Assembly: GCF_014653785.1 (NCBI RefSeq)
Contig: NZ_BNAS01000007.1
Location: 153,148-208,384, forward strand
Reading direction: 5' to 3'
DNA: 55,237 nt
DNA from: Promicromonospora soli
GTDB lineage: Bacteria > Actinomycetota > Actinomycetes > Actinomycetales > Cellulomonadaceae
The first letter of the stretch is position 1. Each line of letters begins with the position of its first letter. The notes beneath the pieces were generated by a model. The model saw nothing but the letters and a program-made list of their open reading frames with translations. It was not told the origin of the DNA and did not search any database. Below are positions 25,578 to 34,229 of the stretch, piece by piece. The translations under genes were made by a program, and so were the position numbers.

Positions 25578-27134
25578 TCAGAACGCCCGGTGCGTCCAGC
25601 GGCCCGCCAGGAGCGTGCCTGCGACAGACATGTCGCGCAGGCCTACAGCGCCCGCATCCGCATCCGCCTGTCCGACGGCGAGCGGGTCCGCGTCCAGGAC
25701 CACCACGTCGGCCGGCGCCCCCGCCGTCGGGAACAGGCCGCGCCCGTCAGTCGAGGCCTCCAGCGCCGTCCTTAGCCCGATCCGCTGCTCCGGGTGCCAC
25801 GCCGCGCGCCCGTCGCGCGAGCGGCTGACCGCCGCGGCGAGAGCTACCCACGGGTCGAGCGCGGCAACGGGCGCGTCCGAGCCCAGGGCGAGCACCGCCC
25901 CGGCGTCGTCCAGTGCCCCGTACGGGAAGGCGCGCCCGGTGCGGCCGGCCCAGTACCGGTCGGCGATGTCGCGGTCGTCCATGGCGTGCTCGGGCTGGAC
26001 CGAAGCGACCACGCCCAGCTCGGCGAAGCGGGCCAGGTCCGCGTGGTCGAGGAGCTGAGCGTGCTCGACCGAGCCGCGAGCGCCGGTCGCGGCGAACGCG
26101 TCCAGCGCGAGGGTGTTGGCGTGGTCGCCGATCGCGTGGATCGCGCACCAGAGGCCGCCGGCGTCCGCGCGCTTCATGAGCGGGACCAGCTCGTCCGGCG
26201 GCACGGACAGGATCCCGTGCGCCTCGGGCCCGCTCAGCCCCGGGTACGGGTCGTGGCAGTAGGCGGTGCGCGTGTTGAGCGAGCCGTCGGTGACCACCTT
26301 GAACGGCCCCTGCTCCAGCAGGCCGCCCGTGCCGGGCAGCACGTCGCCGGTGCGCAGGCCCTCGGTCAGGACGTGGTCCAGCCAGGGTGTCCAGACGCCG
26401 GCCCGCACGCGCAGCGCGTCGAAACCGGCGAGGAACCGGCGGCGCCAGACGGTGAGGTTGTCGGTGAGCTCGAGGTCGACGACGCCGACCACGCCCCGTG
26501 CGGCAGCGGCCGCGGCGGCGTCAGCCACCCAGGCGTCGGCGAGGTGGTCGGGCGCCCGGTCGACGACGGCGGCCAACGGCAGCCACTCGCTCTCCCGCAG
26601 CAACCCGGTGGGGTGCGAGCCGACGCCGACGAACCGCAGGCCTGCGGTGCTGAGCCAGGCGCAGTGCAGGTCGCCGGACACGAGGACCACTGGCACGTCG
26701 CCCGCTACGGCGTCGAGCAGTGATGCCGTGGGGGTATCGGGCCACAGGCCGTCCCGGAACCCGTAGCCGACCAGCGCGGTTCCCGGCTCCGGCAGGCCCT
26801 CGGCGAGGCGGTCGCGGACGAGCCGCACCGCCTGTGCGGCGGAGCGGGCGCCGGAAAGGTCGAGCCGACGCCGCACCAGTGCCCACTGCGTGAGGTGCAC
26901 GTGCTTGTCCCAGAGCCCGGGCAGCACGGTGCGACCGTCGAGGTCGACCCGCTCCACCGGCCCGGCGCCCACACCCGCGTCCCCCGCCCCGGCGCCACCC
27001 GAGCCGCCGGCCGCGAGGGTGCCCGACGGCGCGACGGCCCGCACCCGGCCGTCTCGCAGCAGCAGGTCGACGGGCTCGGTGTGCCCGGCGAGGCGGGCCC
27101 CGGTCAGCAGCAGCGGTCCAGCGACGGTGCTCAT
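25578..27134 (-). CDS. Amidohydrolase family protein (YtcJ-type)
   Basis: A 518-residue metal-dependent amidohydrolase of the amidohydrolase-3/YtcJ type. Features are an N-terminal barrel-edge domain, LPGLWDKHVHL (metal-ligand HxH), IHAIGDHAN and SVEHAQ (His-rich loops), and LGSDAPVAALDPW (the final catalytic Asp). Substrate unknown. A Gly/Ala-rich insert of about 20 residues (AAGGSGGAGAGDAGVGAG) interrupts the N-terminal part and looks like a flexible loop or GC-slippage product. The start at 27134 overlaps the stop of the upstream flavoprotein gene (ATGA), so translation is coupled. Confidence 0.87.
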   Translation of the reverse strand: MSTVAGPLLLTGARLAGHTEPVDLLLRDGRVRAVAPSGTLAAGGSGGAGAGDAGVGAGPVERVDLDGRTVLPGLWDKHVHLTQWALVRRRLDLSGARSAAQAVRLVRDRLAEGLPEPGTALVGYGFRDGLWPDTPTASLLDAVAGDVPVVLVSGDLHCAWLSTAGLRFVGVGSHPTGLLRESEWLPLAAVVDRAPDHLADAWVADAAAAAAARGVVGVVDLELTDNLTVWRRRFLAGFDALRVRAGVWTPWLDHVLTEGLRTGDVLPGTGGLLEQGPFKVVTDGSLNTRTAYCHDPYPGLSGPEAHGILSVPPDELVPLMKRADAGGLWCAIHAIGDHANTLALDAFAATGARGSVEHAQLLDHADLARFAELGVVASVQPEHAMDDRDIADRYWAGRTGRAFPYGALDDAGAVLALGSDAPVAALDPWVALAAAVSRSRDGRAAWHPEQRIGLRTALEASTDGRGLFPTAGAPADVVVLDADPLAVGQADADAGAVGLRDMSVAGTLLAGRWTHRAF

Positions 27135-27847
27135 GCGACGCCGCCGGTCAAGCCGCCAGTCACGCCGCCGGTCACGCTGCCCGGACGGCGGTCGAGCTCC
27201 GCGCGCATCTCGGCGGCGAGCGCGGGCTGCGCGTAGTGCGGGTCCGACTCCAGCGCCGCCACGACGCGCTCGGCGACGGCGCGAGGCTTGTCCTGGCTCA
27301 GCTTGGCCTTGCCCTGCCACCGGGTGACCCGCAGGCGGAACCCGGCTGCACCCTTGGCGATGCGCCGGGCGTACTCCTCGACCTGGGGCAGCCGGACCGG
27401 GTCGGGCATGACCGACTCGTAGCGGTCGACGGTGTCGGACAGGATCGCGTACGACTCCCCCGGACCGAGCAGCTCGACAGTGCAGTAAAGGTGGACGACG
27501 ACGTAGTTCCACGTCGGCACGGCCGGTGTCATGTCGTACCAGCCGGGAGACACGTAGCCGTGCGGGCCCTGCACGATCAGCAGCGACTCGCGGCCGCTGT
27601 CCAGCCGGTGCAGCACCTCGTCCGGCCGGCCGACGTGGCCGAGCAAGCTCATCGGCTCGCCCTCCGGCGTCTCCTCCAGCAGGACGGGCAGGTGGGAGGC
27701 GATGGGCGCGCCGTCGTCGGCCACCGCGACGAGGGTGGCCCAGCCGTGGGTGCGGACCAGGTCGCGCACGCGGGCCTCGTCCTCGATCGCATAGTCGGTC
27801 GTGTGGATCACACGCTCATCGAACCACCAGCGGGCGGGGCCGATCAC
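27131..27847 (-). CDS. FMN-binding PaiB-like protein
   Basis: A 238-residue flavin-binding split-barrel protein of the PaiB family (named a negative transcriptional regulator, though many members are simply FMN-binding). Clear motifs are HLPVLLEE, LLGHVGRPDEVL, GPHGYVSPGWY and VPTWNYVVVH. The GTG at 27847 overlaps the stop of the upstream acyltransferase (GTGA). The C-terminus ends with a short TGGV-TGGL-TGGV repeat, encoded by a 12-bp DNA repeat near 27135-27175. Coupled to the amidohydrolase downstream. Confidence 0.82.
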   Translation of the reverse strand: MIGPARWWFDERVIHTTDYAIEDEARVRDLVRTHGWATLVAVADDGAPIASHLPVLLEETPEGEPMSLLGHVGRPDEVLHRLDSGRESLLIVQGPHGYVSPGWYDMTPAVPTWNYVVVHLYCTVELLGPGESYAILSDTVDRYESVMPDPVRLPQVEEYARRIAKGAAGFRLRVTRWQGKAKLSQDKPRAVAERVVAALESDPHYAQPALAAEMRAELDRRPGSVTGGVTGGLTGGVA

Positions 27848-29952
27848 AGCGTCTTGGGCAGGGCCTCTCGGAGATCGTCGACCAGGGTGCGCATGTACGT
27901 GCGCGAGACGTGGTGGATGTCGCGGTACACGAGCGTGTTGCCGATCACTGCGGGGCAGGTTGTCTCGTCGCAGAACCGGTCCCAGAACTCGACCGAGCGA
28001 ACCCCCGGCGCCTGCTCGAGCGCGGCGGGAACGACCTCGCGCCCGTCGAGCGCCTGCCTGCTGGACTTCGCACACTGCTCAGGGTTCTCGTAGTTCTCGG
28101 TCACGCACGTCACCACGCTCCCGGAAGCCTGCGGCGTGTCCCGGATGACCAGTACCTTGGCCCCCGCCTTGACCAGCTCGTTCCACACCTCGGCGTAACC
28201 GGCCGCCCCCGGCTGTTCCTCGGACTCCCTGCGCTCGAAGCCGAGGTTCTCGTACGACGTCGTCACCACGAGGTCCGGCTTGAGCGACGCCAGCTCGGCC
28301 CGCGTCTGCTCGTTCGCGGTGAAGCAACCCTCGACCGAGCTGTTGCTGACGCGGCGCTCGGCGTTGTACGGGCACCCGGAGTGCAGGAACGAGACCACTC
28401 GCCACCCTCGTTCGGCCGCGACCGTGGCGATCGGCTCGGTGAACATCTCGGCGTGCGAGTCGCCGACCACGGCGACCGTCGCTACCGGGTTGTCCGTCTC
28501 GCCGAACTCGCAGACCGGGGTGGTCTCGTCCTCCTGGGGCGCCAGGCAGCGTTCCACGTCGGGTGCCTGGTCGTCGGCGGCGCGCAGCGGGTTGGGGGTG
28601 ATCGCCGTGTCGCCGTCGACGAACGGGGCGAAACCGTTCCCGAGGCTCTCGTTGACGCGGGTGTCGACGTCGGCGGCAACCGACTCCGCTCGCTGGTCCC
28701 ACTCCCCCATCACGCTCTGCGCGCGCAGCGGCAGGGCGAACGTCAGCCCGGCGACGAGCACCATGGCGAGCAGGGCGGAGACGAGCATGCGGCTGTCCGA
28801 GCGGAACCACGCCAGCGTGCGGACCGGCCGCTCCACGAGCACGTAGCTGGCGATGGCCAGAGCGAACGAGACCACGAGCAACGCCAGCACGTCGGGCGGC
28901 TCGGGCGTCCGGTTCGCGCGGACCGCGAAGAAGACGACCACGGGGAAGTGCCACAGGTACAGCGAGTAGGAGACGTCGCCGATCCGCTGCACCACCCAGG
29001 ACTCGGCGATCCTGCGCAGCGAGCCGGGACCCGACGTGCGCCCCGCCGCGATGACCGCGCTCGTGCCGAGGACCGGGACGAGTGCGGCGATCCCGGGGAA
29101 CGGGGTCGCGTCCGAGAACAGGCAGGCAGCGGCCACGATCATGGCGACGCCGCCCACCGCCATGGTGTTGCGCACCGACCGGAACCGGTCCGTGTCGCGC
29201 ATCAGCAGCGCCAGCACACCGCCGGCCCCGAGCTCCCATACGCGCGTCAGCGTCGAGTAGTACGCCACCGGGTTGCCCGCGCGGACCTCGACGACGCTCC
29301 AGACGAGCGAGGCGACGACGACCAGGGCGAAGATGCCCAGCAGCAGGCCGCGGAGCCCGGCGGTGTCCCGGACCTCGCCGGCAGGACGCCGGGCGCGCAG
29401 GGACCAGAGGCGAATCGCGAGGACCACGAGCAGCGGCCAGAAGAGGTAGAACTGCTCCTCGACGCCGAGGGACCAGAAGTGCTGGAACGCCGTCGGCTCG
29501 TTGCCTGCGGCCTGGTAGTCGACGGCGTCGGCCGCGAGCGCCCAGTTCTCGACGTAGACCACGGAGGCGAGCGCGTGCCGCCACCAGAGCTGGAGCAGGT
29601 CGAGCGGAAGGAGCACCAGGGCGAGGGCGATGGTGCCGACCGTGGCGACGAGCGACGCGGGCAGGATGCGCCTGGCGCGGGCGGCCCAGAACTTCTTGAG
29701 GCTCACCCGGCCCGTGGACGATGCCTCGCGCCACAGGTGACCCGTGATGAGGAAGCCCGAGATCACGAAGAACACGTCGACACCGATGTAGCCGCCAGGC
29801 AGGAGCGCGGGGTCGATGTGGTAGACGAGGACGAGCAGTACGGCCAGGGCGCGGAGGGCTTGGACCTCTGGACGGAACTTGCGCGGCGGGGCTGTCTCCC
29901 TCGCGGTGGTCGATTCCGGCGGTGCGGACAGTCTGATCGTCGTTGCCGTCAT
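27844..29952 (-). CDS. Acyltransferase with C-terminal SGNH domain (OafA type), copy 1
   Basis: A 702-residue membrane protein. The N-terminal acyltransferase-3 domain has LRALAVLLVLVYH, GGYIGVDVFFVISGFLIT, RARRILPAS and HFWSLGVEEQFYLFWP, and about eleven TM segments end near residue 420. The C-terminal extracytoplasmic SGNH domain has VVGDSHAEMF (catalytic Ser) and DIHHVSRTYMRTL (catalytic Asp-x-x-His). Such fusions add acetyl or other acyl groups to surface glycans. ATG at 29952 chosen because the upstream in-frame residues are basic and low-complexity; a start at 30033 is possible. The stop overlaps the PaiB-like GTG. Confidence 0.9.
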   Translation of the reverse strand: MTATTIRLSAPPESTTARETAPPRKFRPEVQALRALAVLLVLVYHIDPALLPGGYIGVDVFFVISGFLITGHLWREASSTGRVSLKKFWAARARRILPASLVATVGTIALALVLLPLDLLQLWWRHALASVVYVENWALAADAVDYQAAGNEPTAFQHFWSLGVEEQFYLFWPLLVVLAIRLWSLRARRPAGEVRDTAGLRGLLLGIFALVVVASLVWSVVEVRAGNPVAYYSTLTRVWELGAGGVLALLMRDTDRFRSVRNTMAVGGVAMIVAAACLFSDATPFPGIAALVPVLGTSAVIAAGRTSGPGSLRRIAESWVVQRIGDVSYSLYLWHFPVVVFFAVRANRTPEPPDVLALLVVSFALAIASYVLVERPVRTLAWFRSDSRMLVSALLAMVLVAGLTFALPLRAQSVMGEWDQRAESVAADVDTRVNESLGNGFAPFVDGDTAITPNPLRAADDQAPDVERCLAPQEDETTPVCEFGETDNPVATVAVVGDSHAEMFTEPIATVAAERGWRVVSFLHSGCPYNAERRVSNSSVEGCFTANEQTRAELASLKPDLVVTTSYENLGFERRESEEQPGAAGYAEVWNELVKAGAKVLVIRDTPQASGSVVTCVTENYENPEQCAKSSRQALDGREVVPAALEQAPGVRSVEFWDRFCDETTCPAVIGNTLVYRDIHHVSRTYMRTLVDDLREALPKTL

Positions 29953-30252
29953 TCTCTGTCGCGCTCTTCGCTCTCTCGGGGGCAGCTGGATGGGCCGGGG
30001 GCAAAACAGCGGCTCACGATGCCACAGATTCACCCCGTGCGGAAACTCCCCCTCGCACTCCTTACCGAGTACTGGATGGGCTGGCGATCTCCGCGCGGAC
30101 GCGAAGATACCCTACGGGTTCGATCGGGTACTCGTCACCTCGCCGGAAGGGTTTCGGCTTCAGGCAGGCCGACATGAGGCAGATTTCTCTACACAGGGTA
30201 GATTTCGGGAAATCCCCATCTGGGGCCCGTGCACCTCAAGGAGAGTGAACCT
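29953..30252. other. 300-bp intergenic region with palindromes before the subtilase gene
   Basis: This divergent gap separates the leftward acyltransferase from the rightward subtilase. I see no credible gene. It has the perfect inverted repeat GATTT-CGGG-AAATC (30201-30214) and CCCCATCTGGGG (30214-30225). The repeat AGATTT occurs at 30181 and just before the palindrome. These could be operators for the subtilase gene. Confidence 0.4.
30201..30214. promoter_or_regulatory. Inverted repeat upstream of the subtilase
   Basis: GATTT-CGGG-AAATC with 5-bp arms is placed 39 bp before the subtilase ATG, where a repressor site or RNA hairpin would act. No regulator is identified. Confidence 0.3.
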
Positions 30253-31755
30253 ATGCGCATCTCCCCCTCCAGGCGAGCACTCGCCGTCGCTACCGTGACG
30301 ACGCTCGCACTCACCGCACTCGGCAGCGTCGCCGGGTATGCGGCGGACGAGCCGGAGTCCACACCAGTCCCGATCGTCACGCCGGACGGAGCCCTGTTCT
30401 CCTACGTCGTCAACACGGAGCACACCAGCCTCCGCGAGACGCTCCTCGCCATCAAGGCGGTCACGCGAGCCGACGGCGTCGTCGTGCAGGCGTGGCCGCA
30501 GATCGGCGTCGTCGTGGCGCACTCGGCCAACGGCTCGTTCCGCGAGGACGTGCTCGCGGCCGACCGGACCGGCGTCATCGACTCCGTGGGTGCGACCCGC
30601 ACCGTCTCCCCCACCGAGGGCACGCACGGCGCGGAGACCGCCGCGGGCGCCCAGAAGAGCAAGTCGGTGGTGGGCCAGGCGAAGAAGGACGTCGTCGGCG
30701 ACACCGTCGAGGATCAGTCCCGCACCGCCGTGGTCCCCGACCCGGGCGAGGCGACCCAGTGGGACATGGAGATGATCAAGGCCGACGAGGCCCTGGCGGT
30801 CAACCCCGGCTCGTCCGCCGTCACCGTCGGCGTGCTCGACTCCGGGATCGACGCGGCGCACCCGGACCTGGCCACCCAGGTAGACGCCGACCAGTCGGTG
30901 AACTGCACCGACGGCGGTAGGCCGGACATGTCGGCGACCGGCTGGCTGCCCACCACCTCCGACCACGGGACGCACGTCGCGGGCACCATCGCCGCTGCGC
31001 AGAACGGCGTCGGCATCGTGGGCGTGGCCCCCGGCGTCAAGATGGCCTCGGTCAAGGTCGTGAACGACGACGGCTACATCTACCCCGAGTACGCCATCTG
31101 CGGCTTCATCTGGGCGGGCATGCACCGCATGGAGGTCACCAACAACTCGTACTACATCGACCCGTTCATGTACTGGTGCGAGGACCAGCCCGACCAGTAC
31201 GCCGCGAAGGAGGCCGTGCGCCGCGCAGTGGACTTCTCGACCAAGCGTGGCGTGGTGCACGCCGCCGCCGCGGGCAACGCCGCGACCGACCTGGCGAACA
31301 ACACCACCGATGCGTCGAGCCCGAACGACTCGACGGCCGTGCAGCGCGTGATCAACTCCGGCTGCGAGGACATCCCCGCGGAGCTGGACGGCGTCGTGAC
31401 CGTCTCGTCGCTGACCCAGGCGACGAACCTGAGCTCGTTCTCGAACCGCGGCCTCGGCAAGATCGATGTCTCCGCCCCGGGCAGCGCGATCCTGTCGACC
31501 GAGCTGAACGGCACGTGGGACCTCAAGAGCGGCACCTCGATGGCGTCCCCGCACGTCGCGGGCGTGCTCGCGCTCATGAAGTCGGCGCACCCGCGCTGGA
31601 CGCCGGCGCAGCTCGAGGCGGCGGTCCGCGCCCAGGCCGACGACCACGACTGCACCACCACGACGGCCGGCCCGGCCTGTGTGGGCGGGCTCGCGGAGAA
31701 CAGCTTCTACGGCGACGGCATAGCCGACGCCCTTGACGCCGTGACCCTCAACTAG
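30253..31755 (+). CDS. Secreted subtilisin-like serine protease (S8)
   Basis: A 500-residue predicted secreted subtilase. A signal peptide ends near SVAGYAAD, then a propeptide of about 140 residues. The protease domain carries the catalytic triad: Asp196 in VLDSGID, His238 in DHGTHVAG and Ser in SGTSMASPH, with the oxyanion Asn in AAAGNAA. Several Cys residues in the mature part suggest disulphides. The ATG at 30253 has AAGGAG upstream and begins the signal peptide; the extra 8 upstream codons of the open frame are rejected. Substrate unknown. Confidence 0.93.
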   Translation: MRISPSRRALAVATVTTLALTALGSVAGYAADEPESTPVPIVTPDGALFSYVVNTEHTSLRETLLAIKAVTRADGVVVQAWPQIGVVVAHSANGSFREDVLAADRTGVIDSVGATRTVSPTEGTHGAETAAGAQKSKSVVGQAKKDVVGDTVEDQSRTAVVPDPGEATQWDMEMIKADEALAVNPGSSAVTVGVLDSGIDAAHPDLATQVDADQSVNCTDGGRPDMSATGWLPTTSDHGTHVAGTIAAAQNGVGIVGVAPGVKMASVKVVNDDGYIYPEYAICGFIWAGMHRMEVTNNSYYIDPFMYWCEDQPDQYAAKEAVRRAVDFSTKRGVVHAAAAGNAATDLANNTTDASSPNDSTAVQRVINSGCEDIPAELDGVVTVSSLTQATNLSSFSNRGLGKIDVSAPGSAILSTELNGTWDLKSGTSMASPHVAGVLALMKSAHPRWTPAQLEAAVRAQADDHDCTTTTAGPACVGGLAENSFYGDGIADALDAVTLN

Positions 31756-31762
31756 GACCCGT

Positions 31763-31808
31763 TGGTCGAGCTTGTCGAGACCCTGTGAGGTCTCGACAAG
31801 CTCGACCA
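31763..31808. terminator. Perfect 20-bp inverted repeat, bidirectional terminator
   Basis: The arms at 31763-31782 and 31789-31808 are perfect reverse complements separated by a 6-base loop. They lie between the convergent subtilase (stop 31755) and the leftward acyltransferase (stop 31836). The arms contain the motif GTCGAGCTTGTCGAGAC, which belongs to a repeat family common between genes of Micrococcales, so it may be both a repeat element and a terminator. Confidence 0.8.
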
Positions 31809-31835
31809 GCGGTAGTCGCCCGACCCGCGGAAGGG

Positions 31836-34031
31836 TCAGAAGCGCATGCGCACCGACGGGCCGCGCATCGGGTCCACGAACAGCCACTTCGCCTTCGCCC
31901 GCAGCGCCTGGTGCAGCGGGCGAGCCAGGGTCGTCGCGTACGTAGCCGTCATGTGGTTGTCGTCTCGGTAGATCAGCACGTTCCCGACGACGCCCTCGCA
32001 CAGCTGCTCCCGGCAGATGAACCGGGTCAGGTCGATGTGCGCCGCCGACTGCGGCACTCCCTTGGCGTTCTCGACGGGGTTGACGGGCGAGAAGACGTCC
32101 GCCCGGGCCCGCGCGCAGCCGAAGCCGTCGGGCTGCTCCTCCATGCACGCGGGGACGTCGAAACCGAACCTCGGGTTGTCCCGCAGCGTCACTACCCGGA
32201 TACCCGCACTCCCCAGCCGTTTCCAGGCGCGCACCTCCGCCGGGCTCACCGTGTCGCCGGGCTCCGTGGGCGAGGTGCGGCTCCCGACCACCAGCACCGC
32301 GTCGGGCCGCATGCGCTCGAGCAGCTCCAGCGTGTTGACCCGCCAGGTCCAGCACATGTTGTCGGGGTTGGGCGGTTCGACCGACGCCGCCAGGCGGCAG
32401 CCGCGCCGCGCCATCAGCAGCACCCGCCAGTTCTCCTCCTCGCCGACCTCGGTCATCGCCGGGGACCACTGGATGGTGTGCGAGTCGCCCACCATGACCA
32501 CCACCTGCTCCGGGTCCGGCTCGTCGTTCAGGACGCAGGTCAGGGGCGTGTCCGACACGGGTGTCCGGCTGCCCTCGATGCAGCCGTCACCGTCGACGTC
32601 GGGCCGGTCCTGTGCAGCGACCGCGGGCGCGGGCTGGACCTGCACACCGTCCGGTACCGGGTCCTGGTACGCGGGGCTCAGCGCGAGCGCCCCCGGGTAC
32701 TCGGACGGCCCGCTCTCGTCCACGGCGTCCGCCACGGCCTCCGCACGCGCGAGCAGCTCGGCGTCCTGCCGCTCGAGCTCCCTCAGCGCGGCCACAGTGC
32801 CACCTGCCACGAGCGACACGCACAGGACGGCGGCCACCAGCGCGGGGACGCCGCCGAATCTCTCGCGGAACCGTTGTGCGGGGTTCGCCACGAGCTTCGT
32901 GGTGAGCCACGACAGCATCACCGACGCCGTCATGATCACCGCGGCCCCGAACCAGTCCGGCCGCTCCAGGCCCGTGTAGTGCAGGTAGGCGATGAGCAGC
33001 GGCCAGTGCCACAGGTACAGCGCGTAGGAGATGTCGGCGACGAAGCGCAGCGGCGCCACCTGGAGCAGGCCCCGCGGACCCCAGACGGCGGACCCGCCCG
33101 AGCCGAGCAGCACGAGCAGGGCGCCCGCCACCGGCCACAGGGCCCACTCCCCCGGGAACAGCGCGCCGCCGTCGAGCACGAAGCCGCTGGAGACCACAAG
33201 ACCCAGGCCGGCCCAGCCCAGCGGGGGGCGCAGGAAGCCCGGGAGCCGGAGCCAGGGCAGCACGAGGGCGAGGAAGCCGCCCACGCCCAGCTCCCAGAAC
33301 CTGGCCCAGGAGTGGAAGTACGCGACCGGCTGGTCCACGACGTGCAGCTCCTGGGCGAAGACGAACGACGCCGTCGTCGTACCCCCGACGACCACGATCA
33401 GCAGTGCGCGAGGGCTGATTCGCGCCAGCCGCGCCAGCGCGACCACGATCAGCACCACTATCGGCCAGGCCAGGAAGAACTGCCCCTGCACGGACATCGA
33501 CCAGAAGTGCTGCAGCGGGCTGGTCTGGGGGCCGGCCGCGCCGTAGGCGAGCTGGCCGGCGATCATCTCCCAGTTCACGTAGTACAGCGCCGAAGCCAGG
33601 ATCTCCCGGCCGGTCTGCACCCAGATGCCTCGCGGCATGACCCACCAGACGAGGGCCGCCGTCGCGACCAGCACCACGAGGGCGGGCGGCACGAGCCGGG
33701 AGAAGGTTCGCCCGTAGTGCTCGCCCAGGCGCAGCTCGCGCCGCTCGGCGCGGCGCAGCAGGGACCCGGTAGCCAGGAACCCGGACAGCACCAGGAAGAC
33801 GTCGACGCCGCCGGACACCCGGCCGTTGCCGAACAGGTGGAACGCGACGACGAGGGCGAGCGCCAGCCCGCGGAGTCCGTGCAGCTCGGGGATATGCGTG
33901 GCGGGCCGCGCCCCAGGGGTGCGGCCTGCCGGCGGGCGCGGGGCGTCGCCCTGCGCGAACTGCGCATCCGCAGTGGTGTCCAGATCCGCCGGCCCGAACG
34001 CGCGCGGGAGCGGACTCGAGACAACGGTCAC
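31836..34031 (-). CDS. Acyltransferase with C-terminal SGNH domain, copy 2 (altered active-site motif)
   Basis: A 731-residue protein with the same layout as copies 1 and 3: an acyltransferase-3 domain (LHGLRGLALALVVAFHLF; SGGVDVFLVLSGFLATG) and a C-terminal SGNH domain (MVGDSHTIQW; DDNHMTATYATTL). The usual HFWSLSVEEQFY motif is HFWSMSVQGQFF here: both adjacent Glu residues are replaced. The GTG at 34031 has a textbook GGAGG seven bases upstream and is preferred over an ATG at 34073. It lies at the border of the sulfate genes, after their terminator hairpin, so it is probably transcribed separately. Confidence 0.87.
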   Translation of the reverse strand: MTVVSSPLPRAFGPADLDTTADAQFAQGDAPRPPAGRTPGARPATHIPELHGLRGLALALVVAFHLFGNGRVSGGVDVFLVLSGFLATGSLLRRAERRELRLGEHYGRTFSRLVPPALVVLVATAALVWWVMPRGIWVQTGREILASALYYVNWEMIAGQLAYGAAGPQTSPLQHFWSMSVQGQFFLAWPIVVLIVVALARLARISPRALLIVVVGGTTTASFVFAQELHVVDQPVAYFHSWARFWELGVGGFLALVLPWLRLPGFLRPPLGWAGLGLVVSSGFVLDGGALFPGEWALWPVAGALLVLLGSGGSAVWGPRGLLQVAPLRFVADISYALYLWHWPLLIAYLHYTGLERPDWFGAAVIMTASVMLSWLTTKLVANPAQRFRERFGGVPALVAAVLCVSLVAGGTVAALRELERQDAELLARAEAVADAVDESGPSEYPGALALSPAYQDPVPDGVQVQPAPAVAAQDRPDVDGDGCIEGSRTPVSDTPLTCVLNDEPDPEQVVVMVGDSHTIQWSPAMTEVGEEENWRVLLMARRGCRLAASVEPPNPDNMCWTWRVNTLELLERMRPDAVLVVGSRTSPTEPGDTVSPAEVRAWKRLGSAGIRVVTLRDNPRFGFDVPACMEEQPDGFGCARARADVFSPVNPVENAKGVPQSAAHIDLTRFICREQLCEGVVGNVLIYRDDNHMTATYATTLARPLHQALRAKAKWLFVDPMRGPSVRMRF

Positions 34032-34127
34032 CTGGGGAACCTCCGGGTCGGACTGCGGGCCGTGGCCGCGCATCTCCGGGAAGACCGTGATGATCGCCCT
34101 GGCCAGGGACCAATTCTGGGGAGCATC

Positions 34128-34161
34128 GGAGGGCCGCCGACCTCAAGGTCGGCGGCCCTCC
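34128..34161 (-). terminator. Perfect 16-bp hairpin after cysN
   Basis: GGAGGGCCGCCGACCT (34128-34143) and AGGTCGGCGGCCCTCC (34146-34161) are perfect complements around a 2-base loop. The hairpin lies downstream of the leftward cysN stop (34230). No U-tract follows, as is common in this type of genome. Confidence 0.7.
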
Positions 34162-34229
34162 GGCGTTGCGGAGCGTATCAGGACTCCGTGGCGCTACCCG
34201 TCACATTCCGGACACGTTCTGTCCGTGGC

